From an uncultured Collinsella sp. (lineage in GTDB: Bacteria; Actinomycetota; Coriobacteriia; Coriobacteriales; Coriobacteriaceae), in the NCBI GenBank assembly GCA_944321445.1, contig CALULJ010000014.1:1-47104 (forward strand): a DNA stretch of 47,104 nt. The letters run 5' to 3'. Position 1 is the first letter of the stretch; each line of letters starts with the position of its first letter. The position numbers were made by a program, and so were the translations under genes. Under the pieces are notes generated by a model. That model made no database searches, was not told where the DNA came from, and saw nothing but the letters and a program-made list of their open reading frames with translations. Positions 1 to 6,500 of this stretch are shown one piece after another.

Positions 1-556
1 CGTGCGCGTCCTTCTCGCGACCGCTCGCGACCTTGGCCGCGCGGACGGCCTCGAGCGCGGCGCAGCCAATAACGGCGCCGCCCGGCAGCGCGCGCACCTC
101 GAAGAGGTCGCCCTCCGCGGCGCCGGGGACGGTCGCCTCGAGCAGGGCGTCGAAGCCGTCGGTCGCCGCGAGCGCGGCGTTGCGCTGGCGGAGATCGCCG
201 CCCTCGAAGCGGAACGGGCAGAAGCTCACGAGCACGCCGCCCGCCACGGCATGGACGCCGAAGTCCCCGTGATCCGCGTTGCACGGGAGGTTGAGCGAGT
301 CGAGTGCGGGATTGTACAGGCCCTCGGCGGCGAGCCATGCGCGCACGGCCGGCATGTCGGCCGTGCGAACCGAAATGTCCACGTCACCGTGAAGGCGCCC
401 CGAGTCGCGTCCGGAGGCAACCCAGGGGACGAGGCCGCCCTCGAGGAAAGCCCTCCCGGCGAACTCGGGCGCGGTCAGCACCCGCAGGGCCGCTGCGCGC
501 GCCTGCGGGAACGGGACGGGATGAATTGAAGCGAAGGTGTTGGCGTTCTTGGCCAT
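1..556 (-). CDS. Nucleotidyltransferase-like protein (C-terminus cut by window edge)
   Basis: The reading frame starts at the ATG at 556-554 and runs off the left end without a stop, giving about 185 N-terminal residues. It begins MAKNANTFASIHPVPFP. Around residues 40-65 it reads LEGGLVPWVASGRDSGR then LHGDVDISVR; the GG followed by HGDVDI resembles the active-site GG...(H)xDxDI signature of the aminoglycoside/lincosamide nucleotidyltransferase-like fold, where the two Asp bind metal. The reaction and substrate cannot be told from this fragment. The start has only a weak purine-rich ribosome site (AGAGAAG). A mini-ORF and hairpin precede it at 598-664. An antidrug role is possible but unproven; it could equally be a housekeeping AbiEii/DUF-type nucleotidyltransferase. 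The fold call is moderately sure, the function unknown. Confidence 0.55.
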   Translation of the reverse strand, partial: MAKNANTFASIHPVPFPQARAAALRVLTAPEFAGRAFLEGGLVPWVASGRDSGRLHGDVDISVRTADMPAVRAWLAAEGLYNPALDSLNLPCNADHGDFGVHAVAGGVLVSFCPFRFEGGDLRQRNAALAATDGFDALLEATVPGAAEGDLFEVRALPGGAVIGCAALEAVRAAKVASGREKDAH

Positions 557-597
557 GGCTTTCTTCTCTCTATCCGATTGCAGGCCACGAGGAACCG

Positions 598-614
598 CCC
601 CGGCGTCGCCGGGG
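598..614 (-). promoter_or_regulatory. GC hairpin in the 5' region of the nucleotidyltransferase-like gene
   Basis: CCCCGGC-GTC-GCCGGGG forms a perfect 7-bp stem about 40 nt before the start codon at 556. There is no T-run after it in the minus direction, so it is a better fit to a leader hairpin than to a terminator. It lies just downstream of the mini-ORF at 647-664. Confidence 0.35.
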
Positions 615-646
615 AGAGCGGCCCGCACTGCTGTCAGGCTGGTCGG

Positions 647-664
647 CTAGAGGGAAGTCGTCAT
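647..664 (-). other. Possible 5-residue leader mini-ORF (MTTSL)
   Basis: An ATG at 664-662 follows a perfect AAGGAG (671-676) at 6-nt spacing and reads M-T-T-S-L-stop. A TACAAT -10-like hexamer lies upstream at 696-701 but no good -35 is visible. The placement before a hairpin and a nucleotidyltransferase-like gene recalls leader peptides of inducible resistance genes, but five codons behind a Shine-Dalgarno can arise by chance. Confidence 0.25.
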
Positions 665-736
665 ACGCGTCTCCTTGTGCGGTTACATCGATGCGATTGT
701 ACCCGTGAAAAGCGATATAGATGCATGGAGACGCGA

Positions 737-769
737 GGGCGCCCCGCGGGAGGCTCCCACGGGGCGCCC
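737..769 (-). terminator. Hairpin terminator after the small membrane protein cluster
   Basis: GGGCGCCCCG (737-746) pairs perfectly with CGGGGCGCCC (760-769), and the loop itself holds GGGAG/CTCCC. It lies 44 nt past the stop of the minus-strand gene ending at 813. No clear T-tract follows. Confidence 0.5.
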
Positions 770-812
770 GATGGCACCTCTGAGCAAGAGGGGGCAACCC
801 CCTGCGGCGCGC

Positions 813-1175
813 CTACTCCAACCTCGAGCGGCGGGCGACGAGGATGGCCGCGTCCGCCGTGAGGAGCACGACGCCGTAGGCGAGCTGGAGGCAGTTCGCC
901 ACGCGGACCCAGCCGCCCTCGACCATCCAGGGGTACAGCACGCCGAAGACGTTGAGGGCGGCGAACAGCATGACGAAGGCGGCGAGGGCCGCGACGGAGA
1001 CGACCCTGCGGCCGCGCTCGTCGCGCCCCTCGCGGGAGAACCAGTAGACGAGGAAGGCCACGAACAGCGCCACGCCGACGCCCACGTTGACCTTGAGCGC
1101 GAGGGGGCTGTCGAGCAGGGCGGCGAGCGTGTCCAAGGCCGACTCCTTCCAGACGCCGCGTGCAGACGCGTCCAT
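813..1175 (-). CDS. Small membrane protein, paralog of the 1684-2019 protein
   Basis: A 120-residue protein of unknown function. The start chosen is the ATG at 1175 (MDASARGVWKES); a longer arginine-rich extension upstream has no support because it overlaps the neighbouring gene. Three hydrophobic segments are visible (about residues 24-42, 55-74 and 85-105). It shares an ordered set of landmarks with the 1684-2019 protein: LDSxLxLKV before helix 1, RDERG in the loop after it, and aligned helices, so the two are paralogs by duplication. The pairing with XRE regulators suggests regulated expression of a small integral membrane protein. No catalytic motif is visible. Confidence 0.7.
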   Translation of the reverse strand: MDASARGVWKESALDTLAALLDSPLALKVNVGVGVALFVAFLVYWFSREGRDERGRRVVSVAALAAFVMLFAALNVFGVLYPWMVEGGWVRVANCLQLAYGVVLLTADAAILVARRSRLE

Positions 1176-1212
1176 TATCCCATCGCCCGCACCCTCGGGC
1201 AAATCGCCGCGC

Positions 1213-1548
1213 CTACGAGAGCGCCACCTGCACGACCTGGACGAGCGCCCAGGCGCAGAGGAGCACGGCGTCCACACCCGCGAGCGCGCTCACCGCCCGC
1301 ACGCTGGCGGTGCGGCGGCGCGGCGCCTCGAAGCACAGGTACACGCAGCTGAGGGCGAAGAGGAGCGGCGTGACGCCGTCGGCCCCAGCGGCGTCGCCCA
1401 CGGCGAGGCGCCAGAAGTAGAGGGCGAAGGCCGCGAGCGCGGCGACGAGGACGGCGCCGACGACGAAGAGGTCCGCCGGGCGCGGGTCCTCGGTGGCAGC
1501 GCCCCTCTCGACGTCCTTCTCGATGGCTGCTGCGGTGGTCTCGGCCAT
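1213..1548 (-). CDS. Small membrane protein of unknown function
   Basis: A 111-residue protein starting MAETTAAAIEKD, with an acidic N-terminus and about three hydrophobic helices (about residues 28-48, 57-75 and 84-107). The start is fixed by AAAGGAG seven bases upstream of the ATG at 1548. A good promoter (TTGACA, 17-bp spacer, GATACT) lies just upstream, so it probably begins a transcript that continues into the 813-1175 gene, 37 nt downstream. It is not clearly homologous to the two RDERG-containing neighbours but has similar size and topology. Function unknown. Confidence 0.7.
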   Translation of the reverse strand: MAETTAAAIEKDVERGAATEDPRPADLFVVGAVLVAALAAFALYFWRLAVGDAAGADGVTPLLFALSCVYLCFEAPRRRTASVRAVSALAGVDAVLLCAWALVQVVQVALS

Positions 1549-1598
1549 GGGTGGCTCCTTTCCTACGTGCCCCCTCGGGGCTGACTGTCCATAGCCGG

Positions 1599-1627
1599 AG
1601 TATCTGGTATTTCTCGCTCCATGTCAA
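1599..1627 (-). promoter_or_regulatory. Sigma-70-type promoter for the 1548-813 membrane protein pair
   Basis: On the minus strand: perfect -35 TTGACA (1627-1622), 17-bp spacer, -10 GATACT (1604-1599, four of six consensus bases). The ATG at 1548 follows about 50 nt later. Confidence 0.6.
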
Positions 1628-1656
1628 TTATTTCTATCATCCTGAGTGAAAGAGAT

Positions 1657-1676
1657 GGCTCCGCCGCAGCGGAGCC
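1657..1676 (-). terminator. Hairpin terminator of the XRE/membrane protein pair
   Basis: GGCTCCGC-CGCA-GCGGAGCC, a perfect 8-bp stem, lies 8 nt past the stop at 1684 and is followed in the minus direction by a pyrimidine-rich ATCTCTTTC stretch. Confidence 0.55.
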
Positions 1677-1683
1677 GGAGACG

Positions 1684-2019
1684 CTACATGACGCGGCGCA
1701 GCACCAGGACGGCCACGATCCACACGGCGAGCACCAGGTTGTAGAGCCACTGGAGCGTACTCGCATAGAAGACGTAGGAGATCTCCATCGGCACGCCGCC
1801 CGAGGACTTGGCGATGAGGTTCACCGCGACGAAGAACACCGCGAAGGCCACGACGCCCGCCTTGCCGAAGATCTTCCAACCACGCTCGTCGCGGTTCCTT
1901 GGCCGCGCGACCATGACGATCACGGCAACGGAGAGCGGCAGGCACAGCCAAGCGCCCACCTTGAGCACGAGCGAGCTGTCGAGCAACTGGTAGAGGGCGG
2001 TCCCAAGGGCGTCCATCAT
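1684..2019 (-). CDS. Small membrane protein, paralog of the 813-1175 protein
   Basis: A 111-residue protein (110 if the second ATG is used) with hydrophobic helices near residues 20-38, 53-70 and 85-108. AAGGAG precedes two tandem ATG codons (2019 and 2016), and the first overlaps the TGA of the XRE gene in an ATGA, so the two are translationally coupled. LDSSLVLKV and RNRDERG match the same landmarks in the 813-1175 protein. Coupling to a small YdeB-like XRE regulator is a common arrangement for regulated multi-pass membrane proteins in Gram-positive genomes; the role itself is unknown. Confidence 0.7.
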   Translation of the reverse strand: MMDALGTALYQLLDSSLVLKVGAWLCLPLSVAVIVMVARPRNRDERGWKIFGKAGVVAFAVFFVAVNLIAKSSGGVPMEISYVFYASTLQWLYNLVLAVWIVAVLVLRRVM

Positions 2020-2243
2020 TCGTTCTCCTTGAAATCGAAGAGATCCTCGACCGTGACGCCGAAGACCCGCGCGATGCTGTAGGCGAGCAGGAGCGAGGGG
2101 TTGTAGCGGTTGCGCTCGAGCTGGACGATGGTCTGGCGCGAGACGCCCACGGCCTCGGCGAGCTCGGCCTGCGTCATGCGCCGCGTGGCGCGGTACACGT
2201 GGATCTTGCTCTCGAAGGCGTACCTCTGCTTGGCCACAGCCAT
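2016..2243 (-). CDS. Small XRE-family transcriptional regulator
   Basis: A 75-residue protein made almost entirely of a Cro/CI-type helix-turn-helix: MTQAELAEAVGVSRQTIVQLE (scaffold and recognition helices, about residues 23-43) followed by NRYNPSLLLAYSIARVFG. This is the compact regulator class often found next to small membrane proteins. The ATG at 2243 touches the GAGGGGG ribosome site directly, so the GTG two codons further in (2237) is a possible true start. An AATGTA-N5-TACATT dyad 20 nt upstream is a candidate autoregulatory operator. It overlaps the downstream membrane protein gene by ATGA. Confidence 0.85.
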   Translation of the reverse strand: MAVAKQRYAFESKIHVYRATRRMTQAELAEAVGVSRQTIVQLERNRYNPSLLLAYSIARVFGVTVEDLFDFKENE

Positions 2244-2262
2244 CCCCCTCTCGCGTCCATGA

Positions 2263-2279
2263 AATGTATTTCTTACATT
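2263..2279. promoter_or_regulatory. Candidate XRE operator (AATGTA-N5-TACATT)
   Basis: A perfect 6-bp dyad with a 5-bp centre lies immediately upstream of the small XRE gene. The spacing and position suit a homodimeric HTH repressor; binding is inferred only. Confidence 0.4.
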
Positions 2280-2321
2280 CTCGCACGCGGAGCCAGGCGG
2301 GGCAACGGGGCGATGCCATGC

Positions 2322-3146
2322 CTACCCGCGGCGGCTCCGCCCGATCGCCCAGAACGCGAGGAGCACCACCGCGCCGCCCACGACGGCGAACCAGTCGCGG
2401 GGCGAGCCGAGGCCGCCCGTCGCCGCGCCGAGGGCGACGGCGCCCGCGACCCAGAGCGCCGGCAGGACGGTGGCCGCCCACGTCGGGCGGGCGAGGCGCC
2501 CCAAGGCGAAGGAACCTGCGAGCACGACGGCGACGGCGAGAACGACTGCCAGCTTTCGGAACGTCGCGGGGTCGAGGAGGACGTCTGCCGCCACGAGCAC
2601 GCCGACGCCGACCGCGAGACCGGCGAAGACCTGCAGGACAACCCGCATCCCCAGGGCGGCCCCGCTCGCGCGGGCGACCTCCGCGGGCTCACCCGTGGCC
2701 GCGCCGAGGAGCTCGGCGGCGCTCCTCGCGTCCCCGTCGCCCCGCCCGCGCCGCGCCGCCAGAACGGCCACCGAGAACGCCAGCGCCAGCACCGCAAGCA
2801 GCAGGCGCAGCACCGGCTCCAGGTAGGCACGCCCCGCGACTGCCGTCACGGCGAGTGCCGTGACCACGACCACCTCCACCGCCCCCAGCGCCATCGCGAA
2901 GGACTTCGTCCTCCGCTCGTTCTTCTCGACCATCTCGCGCATCTCGTCCACATCCCCTCTCACCATCTCGTCGATCGTGGTGCCGAAGAGGTTCGCGAGA
3001 AGCAGCATGCTCTGGACGTCGGGCAGCGTCTTGCCCGTCTCCCAGTGGCTGACCGTGACGCGGCTCACGTAGAGCTTTTGCGCGAGCTCCTCTTGGGAGA
3101 TGCCGAGCCGCGTGCGACGCTCCCTGATCTGGTTGCCGACGTCCAT
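2322..3146 (-). CDS. XRE-family regulator with C-terminal membrane domain
   Basis: A 274-residue protein starting MDVGNQIRERRTRLG at 3146; AAGGAT lies about 10 nt upstream, and the 20 codons before it are arginine-rich and unlike protein. Residues 7-60 form a Cro/CI helix-turn-helix (GISQEELAQKLYVSRVTVSHW, then GKTLPDVQSMLLLANLFGTT). After a charged linker (residues 62-82) come about six hydrophobic segments in two groups, so the DNA-binding domain is tethered to the membrane. Such membrane-anchored XRE proteins are thought to sense envelope state, but the signal here is unknown. It lies upstream of the smaller XRE and has an AGTGC-N7-GCACT dyad in front of it. Confidence 0.8.
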   Translation of the reverse strand: MDVGNQIRERRTRLGISQEELAQKLYVSRVTVSHWETGKTLPDVQSMLLLANLFGTTIDEMVRGDVDEMREMVEKNERRTKSFAMALGAVEVVVVTALAVTAVAGRAYLEPVLRLLLAVLALAFSVAVLAARRGRGDGDARSAAELLGAATGEPAEVARASGAALGMRVVLQVFAGLAVGVGVLVAADVLLDPATFRKLAVVLAVAVVLAGSFALGRLARPTWAATVLPALWVAGAVALGAATGGLGSPRDWFAVVGGAVVLLAFWAIGRSRRG

Positions 3147-3218
3147 ACACCCATCCGATCCTTCGCAACCCATCCGACGCCTCAAACGTAGACGAGTGGC
3201 GCCCAAATTGCAGTATAA

Positions 3219-3235
3219 AGTGCTTTACAGGCACT
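3219..3235. promoter_or_regulatory. Candidate operator dyad upstream of the membrane-bound XRE gene
   Basis: AGTGC-TTTACAG-GCACT, a perfect 5-bp dyad with 7-bp centre, overlaps a TATACT -10-like hexamer on the minus strand about 70 nt before the start at 3146. No convincing -35 was found. Confidence 0.35.
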
Positions 3236-3337
3236 CTGACCTGCTATTACTCAAATTGGCAAGAAGCCATTTCCGTCGTGGCCGGCGAGGCAGATTGCAG
3301 CTCCTACCCTCCTCTCCGAATTGCTCCACAAAACCTG

Positions 3338-3366
3338 TTGACGTCCTATACCTTACGCCGTATAGT
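3338..3366 (+). promoter_or_regulatory. padR promoter with overlapping PadR-type operator
   Basis: TTGACG (3338-3343), exactly 17 bp, then TATAGT (3361-3366) is a near-consensus promoter. A perfect dyad CTATAC-N8-GTATAG (3346-3351 and 3360-3365) fills the spacer and -10. Its ATAC-N8-GTAT core has the half-site spacing known for PadR-family operators, so autorepression is the expected mode. The start codon of padR is 38 nt downstream. Confidence 0.75.
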
Positions 3367-3403
3367 ATGTGTCGTACAGTATAAGACGAAAGGAGGTGTG
3401 CGG

Positions 3404-3715
3404 ATGGAAGCCCAGATGAAGCGTGGCTTTCTGGAGGCATGCGTGCTCGCCGCCGTCTCCGGCGAGGAGTCCTACGGCTACCAGATCGTGAAAGACGTGC
3501 CCGCGTCCATGGGACTCACGGAGTCGACGCTCTACCCGCTGCTGAAACGACTCGAGAAGGCCGGGTGCATCACGGCGCGCACCGCCGAGCACAACGGGCG
3601 GCTGCGCAAGTACTACCGCATAACCGATACCGGCCGGGCGCGCATCGGCGAGTTCCTCGCCGAATGGCCGTCCGTACAGGAGATCTACGCATACGTGGAG
3701 GGAGCACAATCATGA
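3404..3715 (+). CDS. PadR-family transcriptional regulator
   Basis: A 103-residue regulator, the usual length for the short PadR class. Start MEAQMKRGFLEACVL is set by a strong AAAGGAGG about 8 nt upstream. The winged-helix features are clear: GEESYGYQIVKDV, then the hallmark STLYPLLKRLEKAG recognition helix and the wing GRLRKYYRIT. PadR proteins of this kind repress their own operon and often respond to small molecules or antimicrobial stress. Its stop overlaps the start of the next gene (ATGA), a typical PadR-DUF1700 pair, and the operator-promoter at 3338-3366 supports autoregulation. Confidence 0.92.
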   Translation: MEAQMKRGFLEACVLAAVSGEESYGYQIVKDVPASMGLTESTLYPLLKRLEKAGCITARTAEHNGRLRKYYRITDTGRARIGEFLAEWPSVQEIYAYVEGAQS

Positions 3716-4401
3716 CGAAAGATGAGTTCCTGGACCGGCTCGGCAACTTGCTCGCCTGCCTGCCCGCCGATCAGATTGAAGAGACCAGGCAGTTCTATGC
3801 GGAGGCCATCGCCGACCGCATGGAGGACGGCATGTCCGAACAGCAGGCCGTGGCCGCCATGGGCACGCCCGGCGAGGTGGCCGAGGCCATCCTCGACGAC
3901 ATGCCCGCCGTGCCGCGCGCCATCGCGAAGACGCGCAGGCGGAGCACCGTGTTGCTGTGGGTGCTCGTGATCCTGGGCTCGCCCGTGTGGCTCGCGCTAC
4001 TGATCGCCTTCGCCGCCGTGGCGCTCAGCGTGTACATCTGCATCTGGGCGCTGGCACTCTGCGTGTGGGTCGTTGCCGCGGCGCTCGGCGCCGTGGGTCT
4101 GTCCGCCCTCGCCCTGACGACCGCCGGCATCGCAATCGGGAACGTGCCGTACGTGCTCGCCATGCTCGGCTGCGGCCTCGCCCTTATCGGCGCAGCGCTG
4201 CTTACCGGCGCCGCGGCATGGGTTATCTCCAAGCAGATCGCACGCATCTCGGCACTTTGGGTGAAAAAAGCGATCTCGCCTTTTTGGAAGGACCGGAACG
4301 GAAACGGCGGCGGCCTTCCCACCTCACCTTTCGGGACTGACGGCACCGACGGCGGGGCAGATATGGATACCACCACCCGTTTAGCTGCAGCGAGCAACTA
4401 G
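3712..4401 (+). CDS. DUF1700 (HAAS-type) membrane protein
   Basis: A 229-residue protein starting MTKDEFLDRLGNLLACLP. Residues 1-65 are the cytoplasmic HAAS/DUF1700-type helical domain (EETRQFYAEAIADRMEDG and MGTPGEVAEAIL), found in membrane proteins cotranscribed with PadR regulators. About four hydrophobic segments follow between residues 80 and 185. The tail (about 195-229) is glycine- and threonine-rich and polar. It is translationally coupled to padR by ATGA. In the family the domain is thought to connect the membrane sensor to the PadR regulon; direct function is unknown. Confidence 0.85.
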   Translation: MTKDEFLDRLGNLLACLPADQIEETRQFYAEAIADRMEDGMSEQQAVAAMGTPGEVAEAILDDMPAVPRAIAKTRRRSTVLLWVLVILGSPVWLALLIAFAAVALSVYICIWALALCVWVVAAALGAVGLSALALTTAGIAIGNVPYVLAMLGCGLALIGAALLTGAAAWVISKQIARISALWVKKAISPFWKDRNGNGGGLPTSPFGTDGTDGGADMDTTTRLAAASN

Positions 4402-4412
4402 GAGGCAAGACC

Positions 4413-4673
4413 ATGACCAACGCCAAGAAGACCTTCTTCGCCGTGGCGGGCGGACTTATCGCCGTAGGCATCGTTATCGCCGCCATAGGCTTCATCGCAT
4501 CCGGCTTCAACCCCGCCGTGTTCTCGACGCAGATCGATATGCGCGACGACACGATCGTGCTCGGCGGCACCAAGGTGGACGACCCGGTCGGCATCTTCCC
4601 CATCGAGCAGATCGCCCGCCTGGGCGAGGTCGCCGTCCCTGAGGCTCCGGCAGCGCCCTCGAACCCCGCCTAA
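4413..4673 (+). CDS. Small single-pass membrane protein of the padR operon
   Basis: An 86-residue protein starting MTNAKKTFFAVAGGLI, preceded by TAGGAGG and only 11 nt after the DUF1700 gene. One hydrophobic helix (about residues 8-30) is followed by a roughly 55-residue extracytoplasmic part with DDTIVLGGTKVDDPVG and a proline/alanine-rich end. In PadR-DUF1700 operons the third gene is often a DUF4097 adhesin-type protein; this is far too short for that and may be a reduced form or an unrelated protein. A strong hairpin follows it. Confidence 0.65.
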   Translation: MTNAKKTFFAVAGGLIAVGIVIAAIGFIASGFNPAVFSTQIDMRDDTIVLGGTKVDDPVGIFPIEQIARLGEVAVPEAPAAPSNPA

Positions 4674-4703
4674 CCAGAGCGCTTAAGCCCGCAGGTGGAC
4701 GCA

Positions 4704-4738
4704 AGGGCCCTTAAGGATTCCGAATCCTTAAGGGCCCT
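4704..4738. terminator. Bidirectional terminator between the padR operon and the hipBA-like locus
   Basis: A nearly perfect 35-nt palindrome: AGGGCCCTTAAGGATTC mirrored around one central C. It lies 30 nt after the plus-strand stop (4673) and 23 nt after the minus-strand stop (4762) of the convergent gene, the position expected for a shared terminator. Confidence 0.7.
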
Positions 4739-4761
4739 CGCCCCGACCCCCATATCTGCCT

Positions 4762-5190
4762 CTATCGCACCAGCCGCTTCAGCTTACACACACCCGTCTC
4801 GAAACAGTCGGCCATATACTCGATCGACGCCTCCGATATGCCATCTGCACGCGCCGCCCTGCGCCAACCTTCCAACGTCCGAACCATCGAAGAAGCTATA
4901 TCGCGGGCGTCGGCAATGCCCAGCCGAAAGAAATCGCTCACCGCGAATGCAGCCTCCAGATCAGCCTCACGCCCATCGAAATCAAGGCCCGTCGCAAGAT
5001 ACTTCACCTCGGAGCCAGGAGTCGCGTTGACATCAAAAGCAGGCGAGAGCCTCCATCCTGATGCCTCGCGCAAAAACCCGTAGTTTCGCAGATGGTTATC
5101 CGTATTCCCCACTGCGCAGGAGAAAAGAGCGCGAAGATTGCCTGCGAGGATGTCCTTTCCCTCTATTTGCACGGTTATCGTGAATTCCAC
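4762..5190 (-). pseudogene. HipA-like kinase, C-terminal remnant
   Basis: Only about 142 residues remain of a toxin that is usually about 400. Visible are the catalytic loop VGNTDNHLRNYGF (residues 28-38, with catalytic Asp31 and metal-binding Asn/His) and the DFG-equivalent LSPAFDVNATPG, followed by the C-terminal helices of the HipA_C domain. The N-terminal DUF and the ATP-binding lobe, including the P-loop-like segment, are absent. The frame begins at a GTG (5190) one base after the HipB-like stop, and its first 15 residues do not resemble HipA, so an internal deletion probably fused the end of hipA to the promoter-proximal gene. It should not phosphorylate GltX-type targets. It could still be translated as a fragment. 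Confidence 0.65.
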
Positions 5191-5191
5191 G

Positions 5192-5491
5192 TCAGCACCT
5201 CCTCACGCGCTTAGGCACGTCCTGCTCCGCCCGCGCCCTTCCAATCGGTGTACGAAGAGGGTCCGTCGCATCGACGATTTCCTCGAGCATTCCCAGGATG
5301 CGGGCGATACGCAGGAAGTTCTCGAATGTTCCCGCGCCGTCGTTCAAAAGCTTTCGCACGGTGGGAACCGATAAGTTCGCACGCTCTGCAAGCAGCTCGA
5401 GCGTAATCCGCTGCTGACGTCGCGCAAGGTCAAGATTGGTTGCCACATTGCGCATGGCTCGCGCCACCGGGATGGGTGTTTGACCTGCCAT
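5192..5491 (-). CDS. HipB-like XRE antitoxin/regulator
   Basis: A 99-residue helix-turn-helix protein, start MAGQTPIPVARAMRN at 5491 with AGGAG five bases upstream. The HTH spans about residues 17-70: ITLELLAERANLSVPTVRKLL, then GAGTFENFLRIARILGML, the pattern of HipB-type regulators in actinobacterial hipBA loci. In intact systems it binds and neutralises HipA and represses the operon. Here HipA is reduced to a fragment, so only the regulator half looks intact. The AT-rich upstream region with a repeated sequence (5498-5544) is a likely operator. Confidence 0.75.
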   Translation of the reverse strand: MAGQTPIPVARAMRNVATNLDLARRQQRITLELLAERANLSVPTVRKLLNDGAGTFENFLRIARILGMLEEIVDATDPLRTPIGRARAEQDVPKRVRRC

Positions 5492-5497
5492 ACAACT

Positions 5498-5544
5498 CCT
5501 AACAGAAATAGATTTTTCATTTATATACCTTACCAGAAATATCT
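5498..5544 (-). promoter_or_regulatory. AT-rich promoter region with direct repeats upstream of hipB-like gene
   Basis: CCTAACAGAAATAGA (5498-5512) recurs as CCTTACCAGAAATATCT (5528-5544), one copy on each side of a TATATA -10-like stretch read on the minus strand. The repeats are candidate HipB sites. The local AT content is strikingly higher than the surroundings, consistent with an acquired locus. Confidence 0.4.
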
Positions 5545-5667
5545 ACTTCTTTTAGTTAACAATGGCAAAACCCGAGCAACTAAGGCGTCCGCAGCATGCC
5601 ACGGCATAATGGCATCATCCGGCTGAATGCACATGCAACCGACCTGTATATGGGCATCGCATAGCAC

Positions 5668-6414
5668 TCAGCACCTCCGCACGGGATGGCGAATCACCGT
5701 CCGCAGCTTCTCCGGTTTGGTGCGACGCGGGTCTCCGAGGTGGATCTCGTGGTGCAAGCGCACGCTCGGTACGGCACCATCCGCATCAAGCGCTACAAGC
5801 ACGGCCTCGGCATCGAACGCCGCCGTCGTCCGGTGCCCTTCGGGTGACTCCCCTCCCGCAGCGATATCCGTCGCAAACCCCTGCTCCGCGATGAACGCGG
5901 AAAGCGCGGCGACGGTTGCCGGTTCGTCATCATAGGGGCCCCGGTGCATCACCTGCGCACACGGCCCCTCGGCAAATCGGACGAGCCGGAGCATCCCGGA
6001 TGCAAGCCCCTCGGCAAGCGCGGGCTTCTTCGCGGCGACCATCTCGAGAAGTCTCGGGGACGACTCGGGTGTCACGAAGTCCGGTTGGCGAATGAGCGAC
6101 ACCCATGAGAGCGCGCTCTTATCCGCAATCGACGCACCGTCGATTGCGCCTGCACCGCCCCACCACAGACCCTCGAGCGGCGGCACGACGTAGTCGAAGT
6201 AGCCTTCTGGCTGCCAGTCGCCCATCTTGGACATCTTCACGGCGTAGGAGAACGCGTACAGCAGCTCCAGCGCACGGCTATAGGCGCCGCCCTCCTCGTT
6301 GGGATCGCCCGTTCCTGCCACGGCGGCGAAGGTCATCGCCGGCACATCGACGAACGACGGCTTGGCCTTGGGCTGATACAGGTCGCGAAACTCTTTCTTG
6401 AAGTCGTAAACCAT
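5668..6414 (-). CDS. GyrI-like small-molecule-binding domain protein
   Basis: A 248-residue protein starting MVYDFKKEFRDLYQPKAKPS at 6414 with GGGAGG upstream. The opening motif, VDVPAMTFAAVAGTGDPNEE, ALELLYAFSYAVKMSKM and FDYVVPPLEGLWW are the hallmarks of the YKDFKKE-type GyrI-like family, which folds like the effector domain of MerR/AraC regulators and E. coli GyrI/SbmC. No DNA-binding domain is present. Members bind small hydrophobic or aromatic compounds, and some hydrolyse or sequester toxins. Its promoter has a LexA-type box (see 6449-6477), which parallels E. coli sbmC, an SOS gene. Function here is therefore plausibly in genotoxin response, by inference. Confidence 0.85.
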   Translation of the reverse strand: MVYDFKKEFRDLYQPKAKPSFVDVPAMTFAAVAGTGDPNEEGGAYSRALELLYAFSYAVKMSKMGDWQPEGYFDYVVPPLEGLWWGGAGAIDGASIADKSALSWVSLIRQPDFVTPESSPRLLEMVAAKKPALAEGLASGMLRLVRFAEGPCAQVMHRGPYDDEPATVAALSAFIAEQGFATDIAAGGESPEGHRTTAAFDAEAVLVALDADGAVPSVRLHHEIHLGDPRRTKPEKLRTVIRHPVRRC

Positions 6415-6448
6415 CTCGACCTCCCTGCTAGTGGCCTATTGTCTCCTC

Positions 6449-6477
6449 ACGATAACAGAACATGTGTTCGTTTTCAA
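6449..6477 (-). promoter_or_regulatory. SOS-type promoter: LexA-like box inside the GyrI-like gene promoter
   Basis: On the minus strand: -35 TTGAAA (6477-6472), 17-bp spacer, -10 TATCGT (6454-6449). The spacer contains CGAACACATGTTCT (6470-6457), matching the Gram-positive LexA consensus CGAACRNRYGTTCG in its full GAAC-N4-GTTC core. A repressor bound here would block RNA polymerase. The ATG is about 35 nt downstream of the -10. Confidence 0.7.
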
Positions 6478-6500
6478 GAAGGGATGCCGTACCTTCAGTG

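Noticed and set aside
2..529. Plus-strand open frame of 175 codons
   Set aside because: It is the shadow of the minus-strand nucleotidyltransferase-like gene, whose frame shows a conserved motif; this one is Arg/Ala/Gly-rich without motifs.
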